Below are positions 27,901 through 36,914 of a DNA stretch of 64,000 nucleotides, one piece after another. The notes beneath the pieces are model-generated. The model searched no databases, was not told where the DNA came from, and worked only from the letters and a program-made list of their open reading frames with translations. The stretch spans positions 207,182-271,181 of the forward strand of contig NZ_NRSD01000004.1 of the NCBI RefSeq assembly GCF_016583985.1. Direction: 5' to 3'. Numbering within the stretch: the first letter of the stretch is position 1; each line of letters starts with the position of its first letter. The DNA comes from Thiocapsa imhoffii (lineage in GTDB: Bacteria; Pseudomonadota; Gammaproteobacteria; Chromatiales; Chromatiaceae). The translations under genes were made by a program, and so were the position numbers.

Positions 27901-29703
27901 ATGGCCTGGACCGAAGCAAAACAAATCGCCGAGGCGATTCTTGATGGATTCGGTCGTCACTATCGGTTGTTCCGCGAGATCACGGGTGGGGCGCGCACGC
28001 GTTTCGAGTCAGCGCAGTGGGCGCAGGTGCAGGCCGCGGCACGCGAACGCATCACCTTTTACGATGACCGGATTGGTGAAACCGTCGCGCTCCTGCGCCG
28101 CGAGTTCCACCTGCGCGACCCCAATGACGTCCTGTGGCGCCGGATCAAGATCGAGTATCTGCGCCTGCTCCCCCTGCACCATCAGCCAGAACTCGCGGAA
28201 ACCTTCTATAATTCCGTCTTTTGTCGGCTGTTCGATCGCCGTTACTACAATAACAGCTACATCTTCGTCTGGCCGATGATCTCGACTGAGCATCTGGAGG
28301 CCGAAATCCCCATTTTCCGGCCGTACTATCCAGCACGCGACGGTTTCGCGCATGTCATCGCCCGCATGCTCAGCGACATGGGGTTCCAGCGCCCCTTCCG
28401 CCACCGTCGCCATGACATCCGCTGTTTGATGCGTGCGATCCGGGATCGCTTTCCACGGCGACGCACACTGCACCAAAATTTTCAGCTCGCCGTCCTGTCC
28501 GAGCCGTTCTACCGCAATAAGGCGGCCTATATCATCGGCAAGGCGATCAATGGCGCGGATCAAATTCCCTTCGCGATCCCGATCCTCAACGACGAGGGCC
28601 ATGACCACTCGCCCGGCGGTCTCTATGTCGACACCCTGTTGTCGGGCGGGGACGAGATATCCGACGTCTTCAGTTTTTCGCGGGCCTATTTCATGGTCGA
28701 CACCGAAGTGCCAGCGGCGGTGATCGACTTTTTACGCCCCTTACTCCCGCACAAGGGCAAAGCTGAACTCTACACTGCCATCGGTCTGCAGAAATTCGGC
28801 AAGGCGGAATTCTATCGTGACTTCCTCAAACATCTTCGCTACTCCGCCGATGACTTCGTGATCGCACCCGGTATCCGCGGCATGGTGATGTGCGTCTTCA
28901 CACTGCCGTCCTTCCCGTTCGTCTTCAAGGTGATCAAGGACCGTTTTCCACCACCGAAGGAGATGACGCGCGAAACCGTCAAGGAGAAGTACCAACTCGT
29001 CAAGCTGCACGATCGTGTTGGACGCATGGCGGATTCCTGGGAATATTCCCACGTCGCCTTTCCGCGTCATCGATTTTCGCCAACACTCATCGAGATGTTG
29101 GAGAACGATTGCGCAAGTAGCCTTGAGTCGGACGGTGATCAGCTCATCATCAAACATCTTTATATCGAGCGACGCATGTCGCCGCTGAACCTTTACCTTC
29201 ACACCGCGGATGATGACGACATTCGTCATGCGATCAGCGAGTATGGCAACGCCATTAAACAACTGGCCGCGGCCAATATCTTTCCAGGCGATTTTCTGTT
29301 CAAGAATTTCGGGGTGACGCGCCAGGGTCGCGTGGTCTTCTACGACTATGATGAACTCTGCTATCTGACCGAGTGCAACTTCCGCGAGATCCCAGAGGCG
29401 CCTTATCCCGAAATGGAGATGGCCGAGGAGGTCTGGTACAGCGTCGGTCCGAACGACGTCTTCCCGGAAGAATTCGAGACCTTTCTCTTGACCGACCCTC
29501 GGATTCGTCGGGTCTTTCGTGAGCTGCACAGTGACTTGCTCGATCCAGGCTGGTGGCGAGCGCGCCAGGATCACATCCGTGCCGGCCACCTCGAGGATGT
29601 GTTTCCCTACGCCATCGACAGACGGTTTGACTGTGCTCCAGAGCAGGAACGCACGCTGGAGCCTCCTACTTCACACGAATTCAGGATCACCGATGGGTCG
29701 TGA
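27901..29703 (+). CDS. aceK: Isocitrate dehydrogenase kinase/phosphatase
   Basis: A 600-residue AceK, close to the usual 570-610. The ATP-binding segment APGIRGMVMCVFTLPSFPFVFKVIKDRFPPPK carries the nucleotide loop and catalytic Lys, and FYDYDELCYLTECNFREIP has the metal-binding Asp. It phosphorylates and inactivates isocitrate dehydrogenase, directing isocitrate to AceA, and reverses this when the Krebs cycle is needed. In enterics aceK sits in aceBAK; here it is separated from aceA by two genes. Confidence 0.96.
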   Translation: MAWTEAKQIAEAILDGFGRHYRLFREITGGARTRFESAQWAQVQAAARERITFYDDRIGETVALLRREFHLRDPNDVLWRRIKIEYLRLLPLHHQPELAETFYNSVFCRLFDRRYYNNSYIFVWPMISTEHLEAEIPIFRPYYPARDGFAHVIARMLSDMGFQRPFRHRRHDIRCLMRAIRDRFPRRRTLHQNFQLAVLSEPFYRNKAAYIIGKAINGADQIPFAIPILNDEGHDHSPGGLYVDTLLSGGDEISDVFSFSRAYFMVDTEVPAAVIDFLRPLLPHKGKAELYTAIGLQKFGKAEFYRDFLKHLRYSADDFVIAPGIRGMVMCVFTLPSFPFVFKVIKDRFPPPKEMTRETVKEKYQLVKLHDRVGRMADSWEYSHVAFPRHRFSPTLIEMLENDCASSLESDGDQLIIKHLYIERRMSPLNLYLHTADDDDIRHAISEYGNAIKQLAAANIFPGDFLFKNFGVTRQGRVVFYDYDELCYLTECNFREIPEAPYPEMEMAEEVWYSVGPNDVFPEEFETFLLTDPRIRRVFRELHSDLLDPGWWRARQDHIRAGHLEDVFPYAIDRRFDCAPEQERTLEPPTSHEFRITDGS

Positions 29704-30031
29704 CCCCTGATTCGCCATCTAAGTCGCACGCCGACTGCCACGCGTGCCGCCTCACCGCGGCATCGCCACCGGGGCGTCAGGCTCGCCCCATCGGCGCGTC
29801 GAGAATATTCCTGACGATGGATTGTCTGATGCAAGATGCGGACAGCACTCAGGTCGCGTGCGTCCTGAACGTCACCTCGCAATGTACACGCGACGCCAGA
29901 CCCGCTCAGGTCGCCTCCGCTCACCGCCTTTGCAGCGGACAGGAGCAGGATCCAAGACCATACAAAGATGACGGGCAACCCCCACGCCGCCCGCGCAGTC
30001 TCCTTGAGAACACCACTGAACAGGAGCAACC
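29704..30031. other. Non-coding stretch between aceK and the thioredoxin gene
   Basis: About 328 bases with no supported gene; the overlapping frames are Arg/Pro/Ser-rich shadows. It should hold the aceK transcript end and the promoter of the exported thioredoxin-like gene, neither of which I could place. The downstream binding site AGGAG is at about 30021-30025. Confidence 0.5.
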
Positions 30032-31090
30032 ATGAAGATATTCTCGACGCGGATCGCCCAGATGTGCTGGCCACTGCTCCTGGCCAGTTCACTGGTCACA
30101 GCCGCCACCGATGGGCCAGCCGACCTCGGTCCCGCACTCGTCAATCCCGGATATCAGGAACAGCCAGACTGGTTCAAGAACTCCTTCCTGGATATCCGCG
30201 AGGACATCGCCGACGCAACGGCCGAGGATCGGCGCCTCATGCTTTATTTCTATCAAGACGGTTGCCCTTACTGCGTCAAGCTGTTGCAGGACAACTTCGG
30301 TCAGCCGTCGATCGCCGATTACACGCGTGAACAGTTCGACGTGGTCGCCATCAATCTGTGGGGCGATCGTGAGGTCACCGGCTTCTCGGGCGAATCCACC
30401 ACGGAGAAAGACTTTGGTGCCGCCCTAAAGGTTCAGTTCACGCCGACCATTCTGATGCTCGACGAGGCGGGACAGGTGGTACTGCGGATCAATGGCTATT
30501 TCCCACCTCATCGGTTCCAAGCGGCCCTACGGTATGTTGCCGAGCGGCGTGAACAGGTCGGCGAATCCTTTGCGGAATTCGTCGCGGATCTCCCCACGGC
30601 CGAGGCAACCGGCTCGATGCACGAGGTCGGCGGCTTCCTGTCCAGTCCACCACGGCTCGCGGAGAACCGCGATCATTCCATGCGTCCCCTGGTCGTGATG
30701 TTTGAACAACCGATCTGCCGAGACTGCGATGAATTGCATCTCGACATCCTGCGCCGCGAGCCGGTCGCCTACTCACTGAGCGCATTCGACGGTGTGGTGT
30801 TAGACACCTATTCATCCGAGCGGATCCAAACCGTCGACGGCCGCGAGATTCCGATTCAAGACTGGGCGAAGGAACTCGGGATCACCTACACCCCGACCCT
30901 GGTCTTCTTCGATCCTGCCGGTCGCGAGGTGTTTCGCACCGAAGGCTACTTCAAGGCCTTCCACATCCATGGTGCCTTGGATTATGTTGCAACCGGCGCC
31001 TACCAATGGGAGCCAAGCTTTCAGCGCTACCTCGCCACACGTCGCGAGCGACTCGCCGAATTGGGCGTTGCGGCCAATCTCATGGACTGA
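30032..31090 (+). CDS. Exported protein with two thioredoxin-like domains
   Basis: A 352-residue protein with a signal peptide (about residues 1-25) and two thioredoxin folds. Domain 1 (about 55-180) has the redox motif CPYC in FYQDGCPYCVKLL and the cis-Pro loop FTPTILMLDEAGQ. Domain 2 (about 210-330) has CRDC in PICRDCDELH and the cis-Pro loop YTPTLVFFDPAGR. Single-domain relatives are the SoxW/DsbC-like reductases of sulfur-oxidising bacteria. AGGAG is well placed before the ATG. It likely reduces disulfides or persulfides in the periplasm; no sox or ccm gene is adjacent, so the partner is unknown. Confidence 0.85.
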   Translation: MKIFSTRIAQMCWPLLLASSLVTAATDGPADLGPALVNPGYQEQPDWFKNSFLDIREDIADATAEDRRLMLYFYQDGCPYCVKLLQDNFGQPSIADYTREQFDVVAINLWGDREVTGFSGESTTEKDFGAALKVQFTPTILMLDEAGQVVLRINGYFPPHRFQAALRYVAERREQVGESFAEFVADLPTAEATGSMHEVGGFLSSPPRLAENRDHSMRPLVVMFEQPICRDCDELHLDILRREPVAYSLSAFDGVVLDTYSSERIQTVDGREIPIQDWAKELGITYTPTLVFFDPAGREVFRTEGYFKAFHIHGALDYVATGAYQWEPSFQRYLATRRERLAELGVAANLMD

Positions 31091-31381
31091 GCGCGGCGCA
31101 CATTTTGGATCAGGACGTCAGCCCCTTCGACCGCAGCGCGCGTCATGTCAGACCACCTGGACTGAATCAGGGGCGCCCGAGGCGACAGCACCGACGGCGG
31201 CGTACACCAGGCGTCCGGTTCAGACAGCCAGATCGGAGGTACGAACAGTCCATTCAGCCGGATTCGGGGGGACCTCGAGAGTCACCGCGGAGGGGCGAGA
31301 AAAGGCTGAGAATCGACCGAACCATTGGAGATGATCGACCCGAGGGAGACTGATGCGGGCCGGCCACCAAGCGCTTTCGCT

Positions 31382-32293
31382 TCAGTGCCCGGTGGTGGTC
31401 AGGCTCGCCAGCCAACGTTGAACGTGCTCGCATCGCCGTTGCTCGATGAGCCGGTTGCGAATCGCCGCACGAACCTCGCTAAAAGCTCGGAGGCACGCGG
31501 GATACACACGCTCACAGTACAGCAGGTGCGTCCCGCGGGCGGTGATGACGGGCTGGCTCACCACGCCCTCTCGCAAGGAGAACAAGACGAGGTCGAGTTC
31601 AGGGGGCAACCGGCCGCGGTCCACCACGCCGAGCAAACCACCAGCGACAGCGGTCGCACGATCATCTGAATAACGGCGTGCGAGATCGTCGAATTGCTGC
31701 GATTCGATACGACCCGCCTCGCCCAAGGCAGCGGCCAGTTCCGCAAGCCAAGTCGAGGACTTCTCGGCCCCAGCTGGTGAGCTCTCGAGCACCCTGGATG
31801 TCACCAGCAGGTGGCGCGCCAACCTCCGCTCGGGATCAGAGTAACGCTCGGGATGTGCCTGGTATTCGGCCCACTCATCGGCCGCCTCGACGGGCGCATG
31901 ATCGGCTGCGACGCGTTCCAACACCACGTCGTAGACCAGTTGACGTCGCAGGCCAGAGGCCAGGGCGTCGATCGTCAGACCATCACGGCCCAGGGCCGTC
32001 ATGAAGGCGTCTCGGTCAGGGTAGCAGGCATTGAGATCGGCGATGGCCAGCGAGACATGGCGCGGCAGGATCACCACGCCGAGCGCAGCGGGTGAGGCGA
32101 GAACCTGATTCTCAAGATCGATGTTCAGTTCAGCCTGGCGTGCCGCCTCCGAAAGCTGACGTCCGCTCAGCTCCTCGAGATGGCAACCGAACCGCGCGGT
32201 GACCACCCGATGCATGTGATAGGAAAAGAGATCGTCATCTGCTTCCTGTGAGTGATCGCTGCTTGGGGTCGAGAGATTGAGTTCGAGTGCCAT
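31382..32293 (-). CDS. nifM: NifM-type peptidyl-prolyl isomerase for nitrogenase maturation
   Basis: A 303-residue protein with the NifM layout: N-terminal helical region (RFGCHLEELSGRQLSEAARQ; then ALGVVILP) and a C-terminal PpiC-type rotamase domain (about 150-290) with ARHLLVTS, AGGLLGVVDRGRLPPELD and GTHLLYCERVYPA. NifM is needed for folding and activation of the nitrogenase Fe protein NifH. No other nif gene is in the window. The frame opens with GTG at 32317; the ATG at 32293 is preferred but has a weak binding site. SurA/PpiC-like chaperones are the alternative, but there is no signal peptide, which favours NifM. Confidence 0.85.
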   Translation of the reverse strand: MALELNLSTPSSDHSQEADDDLFSYHMHRVVTARFGCHLEELSGRQLSEAARQAELNIDLENQVLASPAALGVVILPRHVSLAIADLNACYPDRDAFMTALGRDGLTIDALASGLRRQLVYDVVLERVAADHAPVEAADEWAEYQAHPERYSDPERRLARHLLVTSRVLESSPAGAEKSSTWLAELAAALGEAGRIESQQFDDLARRYSDDRATAVAGGLLGVVDRGRLPPELDLVLFSLREGVVSQPVITARGTHLLYCERVYPACLRAFSEVRAAIRNRLIEQRRCEHVQRWLASLTTTGH

Positions 32294-32421
32294 ATCGTTG
32301 TCGATTCGATTGCACACGTTTGAAAGAGAAGGCGGTTCGACTCACCGTCTGGTCGACACCCAGCGCCTGGTTCTCTTGCTCTTTCATCCGTGCGTCTCCA
32401 TCCGCTCCAGGATTAACCCGG

Positions 32422-32435
32422 GCAATCTTACCGCC
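32422..32435 (-). promoter_or_regulatory. Possible sigma-54 promoter of nifM
   Basis: Read on the minus strand the sequence is GGCGGTAAGATTGC: the invariant GG-N10-GC spacing with TTGC at -12 and GGC at -24, against consensus TGGCAC-N5-TTGC. Two -24 bases differ. It would give a leader of about 115 bases. nif genes are normally sigma-54/NifA driven, but I found no NifA site (TGT-N10-ACA) upstream. Confidence 0.35.
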
Positions 32436-32482
32436 CGCAAGGCAACGACGAGGCCATCGCGCAAAAATCTTTCACATCGGGT

Positions 32483-32510
32483 AATCAATCAATAATACAA
32501 TCAATCAATA
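32483..32510. repeat. A/T-rich direct repeat, IHF-like
   Basis: AATCAATCAATA occurs twice, at 32483-32494 and 32499-32510, a 16-base period. Each copy begins with AATCAA, the first half of the IHF consensus, but the TTR half is imperfect (TAA). The position, about 50-75 bases upstream of the possible -24 element, is where IHF bends DNA in nif promoters. Confidence 0.45.
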
Positions 32511-32725
32511 AATATTTTTAATATGATAGAATTTTTTTCTGCGCGAACTCTGATTCTGGGCAGGGTTCTGAGGACACCTGTAAGCAGAGACTCGTGCCGC
32601 ATGCGCGTCACAAGCCCTGAGACGATTGGCAGCCGCCGGTGATGCGATGTGCTGGAATCCACTCGGCTCATCACGAACCGAATCCGCTTGGGCAGGACGG
32701 GAATGACGCGACAGTCCGACCCGGG

Positions 32726-34309
32726 CTACTCCTGATCCATCCCCGGTGAGAGCAGGCGGGCCAATTGGGCGATCGTCAGTGGGAAGGGAGCGTCATGGCG
32801 TCGCCGATGCTGTTCATCGATCAACCGGGCAAGACCGGATTTGTTGAGTCGGAGTGCATCACCCTTGATCGCCACGCGTCTGACGTCATTGAAGCGTGAG
32901 TCCAGGATCTCGCAGAGCAAATCGAGCGCGAGGGCACGATAACGCAATCGTTGCTCGGTGCGGCCATGCATGGTCAAGCGCGCCACGGATTCAGATTCCG
33001 AGAGCTTCAGGCGCAGTTGCTCCAGCTCGTCCTGCGCGGCCTTCAGCGACTCGGCCAGGGCTTGATTGCGCAGCTTGAGATTGGCGGTTGAGATCGCCGA
33101 AGCGGCATCGGCGGCAAGCCCAGTCGGACGCGGGACCTCACCCAACAGCAGTGTCACCAGGGTACAGCTATAGTAGAAGGGATCCCCCGCGGGTCCCCGC
33201 GGGGCGATCTCGCCGTAGGTTTGAAAACCCACGATCGGCATCTGGGTCACGAGACCTTCGGTCGCCGCGCGATATTCATCGGCCGGATCCTTCTCCAGCA
33301 CGAGTGCGCGATTCACACAAGAAAACCACAGCACCCCCGCGGCGGGAGTCAGCTCCGCGTCGTTGGCGAGCGTCTGTAGCAGATTGCGGCGCGCCGCCCG
33401 GACGATGGCAGGAGGATCTGGCTCGGTCAATTGAATCTGACACAAGCTGGGCAGGCTCTGGGCGCACTCAAGCATACCCGTTGCGGTGTCGAAACGGATC
33501 ACATCACACAGCAAATGGTCGTCACTCGCGCGATCTGGATAGATCGCGAAGGGATGGACGTAGGACCAGTCGCGACCTTCTACCGGGTAGCGCGTCGTCA
33601 GGTAATCGAACACCGGCTCCCCTTCGATCGTGCGGATGAAACGCCCCTCGCACACCGCGTCCAGCCGCTCGCTGACCGGATCCCAGCCCGCGCTCAAACC
33701 CTGCGTGACCGACCAACTGAACCGGAGTGGACCGAAAAAGAGGAGATAGGGAACCGCGTGCTCGAGGATCTCGGTCTCGAAGAACTGCAGGGTCCGCTGA
33801 TTCTGCAGGTTTTCGGCAGTCGAGCCGCCAAACAATGGCGTCTTCGGCAAGACATTGGCAATGTTTCGAACCACGGATGTCCCGTCCACGCCCAGACCGT
33901 CTGGCAGCAGCAGGCCGAGGGCAGGCTGTTCGGACGGTGCTCGCAGATGCCCCAATTGTCGCTCGATGGAATCGGCTTGGGCGAGTTCGTCGTCACCCCT
34001 CAGATTGCGTAGCACGCCAGTGCGGATCTCGATCGTATCGCTCGCGAACAGGATCAACAATGACGAACCCAGGCGATACCCGAGTGCGCGCGAGACCTCG
34101 CCATACGAGCTTCCCCCCACGATCGAACAGTCGGGCCATTGCCGCTTCAACTCCCGCAGCAGGGTGGCATGGTCCAAACCAAAGGTGGAGAAGAGCAGCG
34201 CGGCATGAGGTGTTTCACCATGCAACTGGGCGGTCGTCTGCGCGACGAGCGCAGTGGCGCAGATCTCCATGTCTGCGGCAGTGCTATGTCCAACGGCGAT
34301 GACGAACAT
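32726..34309 (-). CDS. FIST-domain sensory protein
   Basis: A 527-residue cytoplasmic protein. FIST_N spans about residues 20-220 (VGGSSYGEVS, LGLLLPDGLGVDGTSVVRNI, LFGGSTAENL) and FIST_C about 230-375 (VGFQTYGEIAPRG, then YYSCTLVTLLLG). A coiled coil (about 395-440) leads to a C-terminal helical region of 85 residues that I do not recognise. FIST domains are predicted small-ligand (possibly amino acid) sensors, usually fused or linked to kinases, cyclases or MCPs; here no output domain is visible. The ATG at 34309 is set by the family start; upstream frame is not protein-like. Confidence 0.85.
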   Translation of the reverse strand: MFVIAVGHSTAADMEICATALVAQTTAQLHGETPHAALLFSTFGLDHATLLRELKRQWPDCSIVGGSSYGEVSRALGYRLGSSLLILFASDTIEIRTGVLRNLRGDDELAQADSIERQLGHLRAPSEQPALGLLLPDGLGVDGTSVVRNIANVLPKTPLFGGSTAENLQNQRTLQFFETEILEHAVPYLLFFGPLRFSWSVTQGLSAGWDPVSERLDAVCEGRFIRTIEGEPVFDYLTTRYPVEGRDWSYVHPFAIYPDRASDDHLLCDVIRFDTATGMLECAQSLPSLCQIQLTEPDPPAIVRAARRNLLQTLANDAELTPAAGVLWFSCVNRALVLEKDPADEYRAATEGLVTQMPIVGFQTYGEIAPRGPAGDPFYYSCTLVTLLLGEVPRPTGLAADAASAISTANLKLRNQALAESLKAAQDELEQLRLKLSESESVARLTMHGRTEQRLRYRALALDLLCEILDSRFNDVRRVAIKGDALRLNKSGLARLIDEQHRRRHDAPFPLTIAQLARLLSPGMDQE

Positions 34310-34691
34310 GTTGAATCGACCTGCTTTCCTTGCGGTGACCCGGTCGCTACGGCTGGCCGGGGCGGAAACCCGCATGACCCAAGCTGATGTGACGGAGGCG
34401 GCGCCGATGGTAACGCGGCGAACGTCGCGACACGTGGCTGTCCCCAATTCAAGATGACTGATCTCGCCGCAAAGGTCAACAAAGCGCGGACTCTGGTTTG
34501 GACCCCGGAAGCCTGAGCGGACCGCTAGCGCTCGGTTTCATCAGCGATGCGCGGCGGCGCGCACTCGGTGGCGCGAGCCAGATCACACTCAGCCTGTACG
34601 AACCCTCCAGTACACGCGCTCAAGACATCGGGAACCCGCTGAATGGCCTTGTTGGTTCATGGCACTGCCCTCAGCCTGGGATGCCCTAGAC
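34310..34691. other. Non-coding stretch upstream of the FIST gene
   Basis: About 382 bases between the FIST gene start and the end of the lytic transglycosylase gene. Overlapping frames are shadows. An imperfect inverted repeat near 34669-34699 could end the transglycosylase transcript. I see no other structure. Confidence 0.45.
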
Positions 34692-35522
34692 TCAGGGCCA
34701 ACGCTGTGACCCAAGTTCGAACATCGGCCTGCTTTCTGGACCAGCATCATGGAGCGCCGGATTCAAGCGATGCAGATCCAGCGATGGTTTGACCTTCAAG
34801 GAGAGCAGCGAGGGATCGAGGTAGCGTTTCATCAAGCGCCGGGCATCCCCAAGATTGCGTGTCCCGCGCAGCGCATGCACCTGATTCAGCGCGGCCTGCG
34901 TGGGCTGCGTCCCTCCATTGCGGCGATAGAAATTGATCACCGCCTCGGTGTAATTCAGGGTCTCCCGATAGGTCACTTGACTGTTGGTCCGATCGACAAC
35001 CCCCTCCCCGGCATTGTAGGCCATGATGACCCGGCCATAGTCATTGTCGTATTTGCGCAAGAGCCGTTTCAGATGACGGGTGCCAGTGTCCAGATTGATC
35101 TTAGGATCAAATAGATCGTCGACCGACACCACGCCATAATCGGCAGCCGTGGGCGGCATCAACTGCATGAGACCGATCGCACCGGCACGGGAAATGGCGT
35201 GCGCGTCATAATTCGATTCCGCGGCGACGACCGCCTGGACAAGCGCCACTTCAACCCCGTGACGCTGCGCGACCGCTGGGATCATGGCCTTGACTTCGGC
35301 GCGACTGGGGCGCGGCCGCTGTGGCGGGACCGCGAAGGTGGTTCGTGTGGCCGCCGCGGTGGTGGCTTGAGGCGCTGAGGCCGTGGCCGCATCCGCGGGC
35401 TCTGCGTTGGCCTTAGGCACGGTCCCCGGCAGGCTCGCCCAGCTGACGAGCGGCACGCACAGTACCAGGGCAGCAAGCCCGCGTCTGACGTGCGCGGAGC
35501 ATGCGCATGATCTTGGCTTCAT
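34692..35522 (-). CDS. Exported lytic transglycosylase (SLT family)
   Basis: A 276-residue exported protein: signal peptide (about 1-30), Ala/Thr/Pro-rich linker, and SLT domain (about 80-200). The catalytic Glu is in VVAAESNYD, followed by the family block GAIGLMQLMPPTA and YNAGEG. It cleaves peptidoglycan glycan strands with formation of anhydro-muramic ends. GAGGTG five bases before the ATG fixes the start. The start lies 4 bases after the stop of the glycosyltransferase gene, so the two form a transcription unit. Confidence 0.9.
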   Translation of the reverse strand: MKPRSCACSAHVRRGLAALVLCVPLVSWASLPGTVPKANAEPADAATASAPQATTAAATRTTFAVPPQRPRPSRAEVKAMIPAVAQRHGVEVALVQAVVAAESNYDAHAISRAGAIGLMQLMPPTAADYGVVSVDDLFDPKINLDTGTRHLKRLLRKYDNDYGRVIMAYNAGEGVVDRTNSQVTYRETLNYTEAVINFYRRNGGTQPTQAALNQVHALRGTRNLGDARRLMKRYLDPSLLSLKVKPSLDLHRLNPALHDAGPESRPMFELGSQRWP

Positions 35523-35526
35523 CCGT

Positions 35527-36675
35527 TCACCTCGCTGTGTCGACGGGCAGGAGCGGGGGCGCATCCGGGCCGCCTTGCCCGGCCCCTCGGTCCATGGATG
35601 CGGAGCCGAGCCAGGGCGAGAGGAGATCCGCCACCTCAGCGGCTCCGGTTGGCGCTTGGGCGGGCGGTTGCGTCGCACCCAAGACGTCCGCGATCGCGTC
35701 GCTCAGGCGACCAGCCAGGAGCGCATCCAAAGCGATTTCGCGGGCAGGCATGCGTGCGGTCAGCCAGGTCACCAAGGCGGGTTCCTCTGGCCAATCGCCG
35801 CGTTTCACATAGAGAACCGAGGTGCGATTCACCGCCGCCTCGGCGAAGGTTCCGTAGCCTGGTTTGCAGATCATCAGGTCGCACGATCCAATGACCTGAG
35901 GCACGATCAAGCCCAGCGCGCTCAGGCTGGTTGCATCGCGGCGTCTGCGTGCGGGACGCTCCTGGACCAAATAATGCACCTCATCCTGTTCAGGCCAGTC
36001 GCGTAGCGGATCGAAACCCGCAAAGCCACCGAATTGCACCAGGACCAAGGGGCGCTCGTTCGGAATCCCGCGGCGCGCACGAAGCGCCGCGCGAAGGTCC
36101 GGGTAACGGCGCGCGATCGGACCCACGTCCCGGGCGTTCGGCAACCACTCCATCGGCATCGAAGGCGCCGGACGAATGAAGAGGTCGGCCCCCGCGTAGA
36201 CGGTTCGCATGCGTTCCATCACGGTCGCCGGCACCTGATCCGCAACCGGCCCCAAGCGCAAAATATCAAACCAATTCAGAGAGCACAAAGCCACGGCCGG
36301 GATGCCCAACCGATGCGCGGCATCAAGCGGCAACCAAGGGACATCCGCCAACACCAAATCGGGGGCCGCGGCGCGCAAGAGACTAATCTCACGCTCAAGA
36401 TGCTGGTCGTAATCGGCTTCGAATGCGGCATAGTGCTTCACACTGTCCGCCCAGCACGTGCGCAGGGGGCCGTCCATGAGCAGACCGACGTCGGTTGCCT
36501 CCGGCAGATGCTGAAACGGCGCGGGCAAAATGCGACGGGCCAGATCGGGATCGATGTCGCTCTGCAACGTGAGCCGCAACCTGGGCCAACGTCGAATGAG
36601 TTCATCGATCACCGGAGCCACCTGCGCCAGATGGCCAAAACCGTGAGCGGTCACGGCGAGCAGGAGATGCGGCAT
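35527..36675 (-). CDS. GT-B fold glycosyltransferase-like protein
   Basis: A 382-residue cytoplasmic protein of MurG/UDP-glycosyltransferase shape. The N-terminal domain begins LLLAVTAHGFGHLAQVAPVI, the acceptor-side glycine-rich loop; the C-terminal domain has LVQFGGF and the donor-site block CDLMICKPGYGTFAEAA with VLYVKRGDWPEEP. This block is also typical of the glycosyltransferase-like half of L-arabinokinase proteins. Donor and acceptor are not evident. It is upstream of, and nearly abuts, the lytic transglycosylase gene, suggesting an envelope role. The start at 36675 follows the family start. Confidence 0.8.
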   Translation of the reverse strand: MPHLLLAVTAHGFGHLAQVAPVIDELIRRWPRLRLTLQSDIDPDLARRILPAPFQHLPEATDVGLLMDGPLRTCWADSVKHYAAFEADYDQHLEREISLLRAAAPDLVLADVPWLPLDAAHRLGIPAVALCSLNWFDILRLGPVADQVPATVMERMRTVYAGADLFIRPAPSMPMEWLPNARDVGPIARRYPDLRAALRARRGIPNERPLVLVQFGGFAGFDPLRDWPEQDEVHYLVQERPARRRRDATSLSALGLIVPQVIGSCDLMICKPGYGTFAEAAVNRTSVLYVKRGDWPEEPALVTWLTARMPAREIALDALLAGRLSDAIADVLGATQPPAQAPTGAAEVADLLSPWLGSASMDRGAGQGGPDAPPLLPVDTAR

Positions 36676-36914
36676 GGACAGGGTCCGGATTCTGTTTCGA
36701 GTCCGTACGCTGCGTGCGGACTCGCCAACCGACCTGACATGACGATGGAGCAAGGGGTATCCGTCAGTCTGTGGTGGGTCGATCTCTGGGGGGCTTTAGA
36801 CGTCCCATGGACGAATGGTGCCCATGATCAAGGATCACTTATGACACTGATAACCAATTCCGAGACACTATAGCATCATCCCGCGTTTCTTTGATGAACC
36901 CACTCCGGCTGATC

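Larger units (their letters stand above)
32294..32725. other. Upstream region of nifM with an A/T-rich block
   Basis: About 432 bases between nifM and the FIST gene. It contains a sharp A/T-rich block at about 32460-32540 in otherwise GC-rich DNA, with a 12-base direct repeat, and a possible sigma-54 promoter for nifM; both are listed separately. No gene is supported. Confidence 0.55.

Noticed and set aside
29700..30035. 111-codon plus-strand frame between aceK and the thioredoxin gene
   Set aside because: Composition of a chance frame, no binding site, ends at the start of the real gene.
31006..31353. 115-codon plus-strand frame downstream of the thioredoxin gene
   Set aside because: Arg-rich product, overlaps the real gene in another frame, no family features.
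32540..32725. NifA upstream activator site (TGT-N10-ACA) for nifM
   Set aside because: Only near matches with a wrong second half were found; not enough to annotate.
34639..34670. TGGCAC near 34655 as a sigma-54 promoter
   Set aside because: The -12 half does not fit TTGC and no gene starts at a sensible distance downstream.
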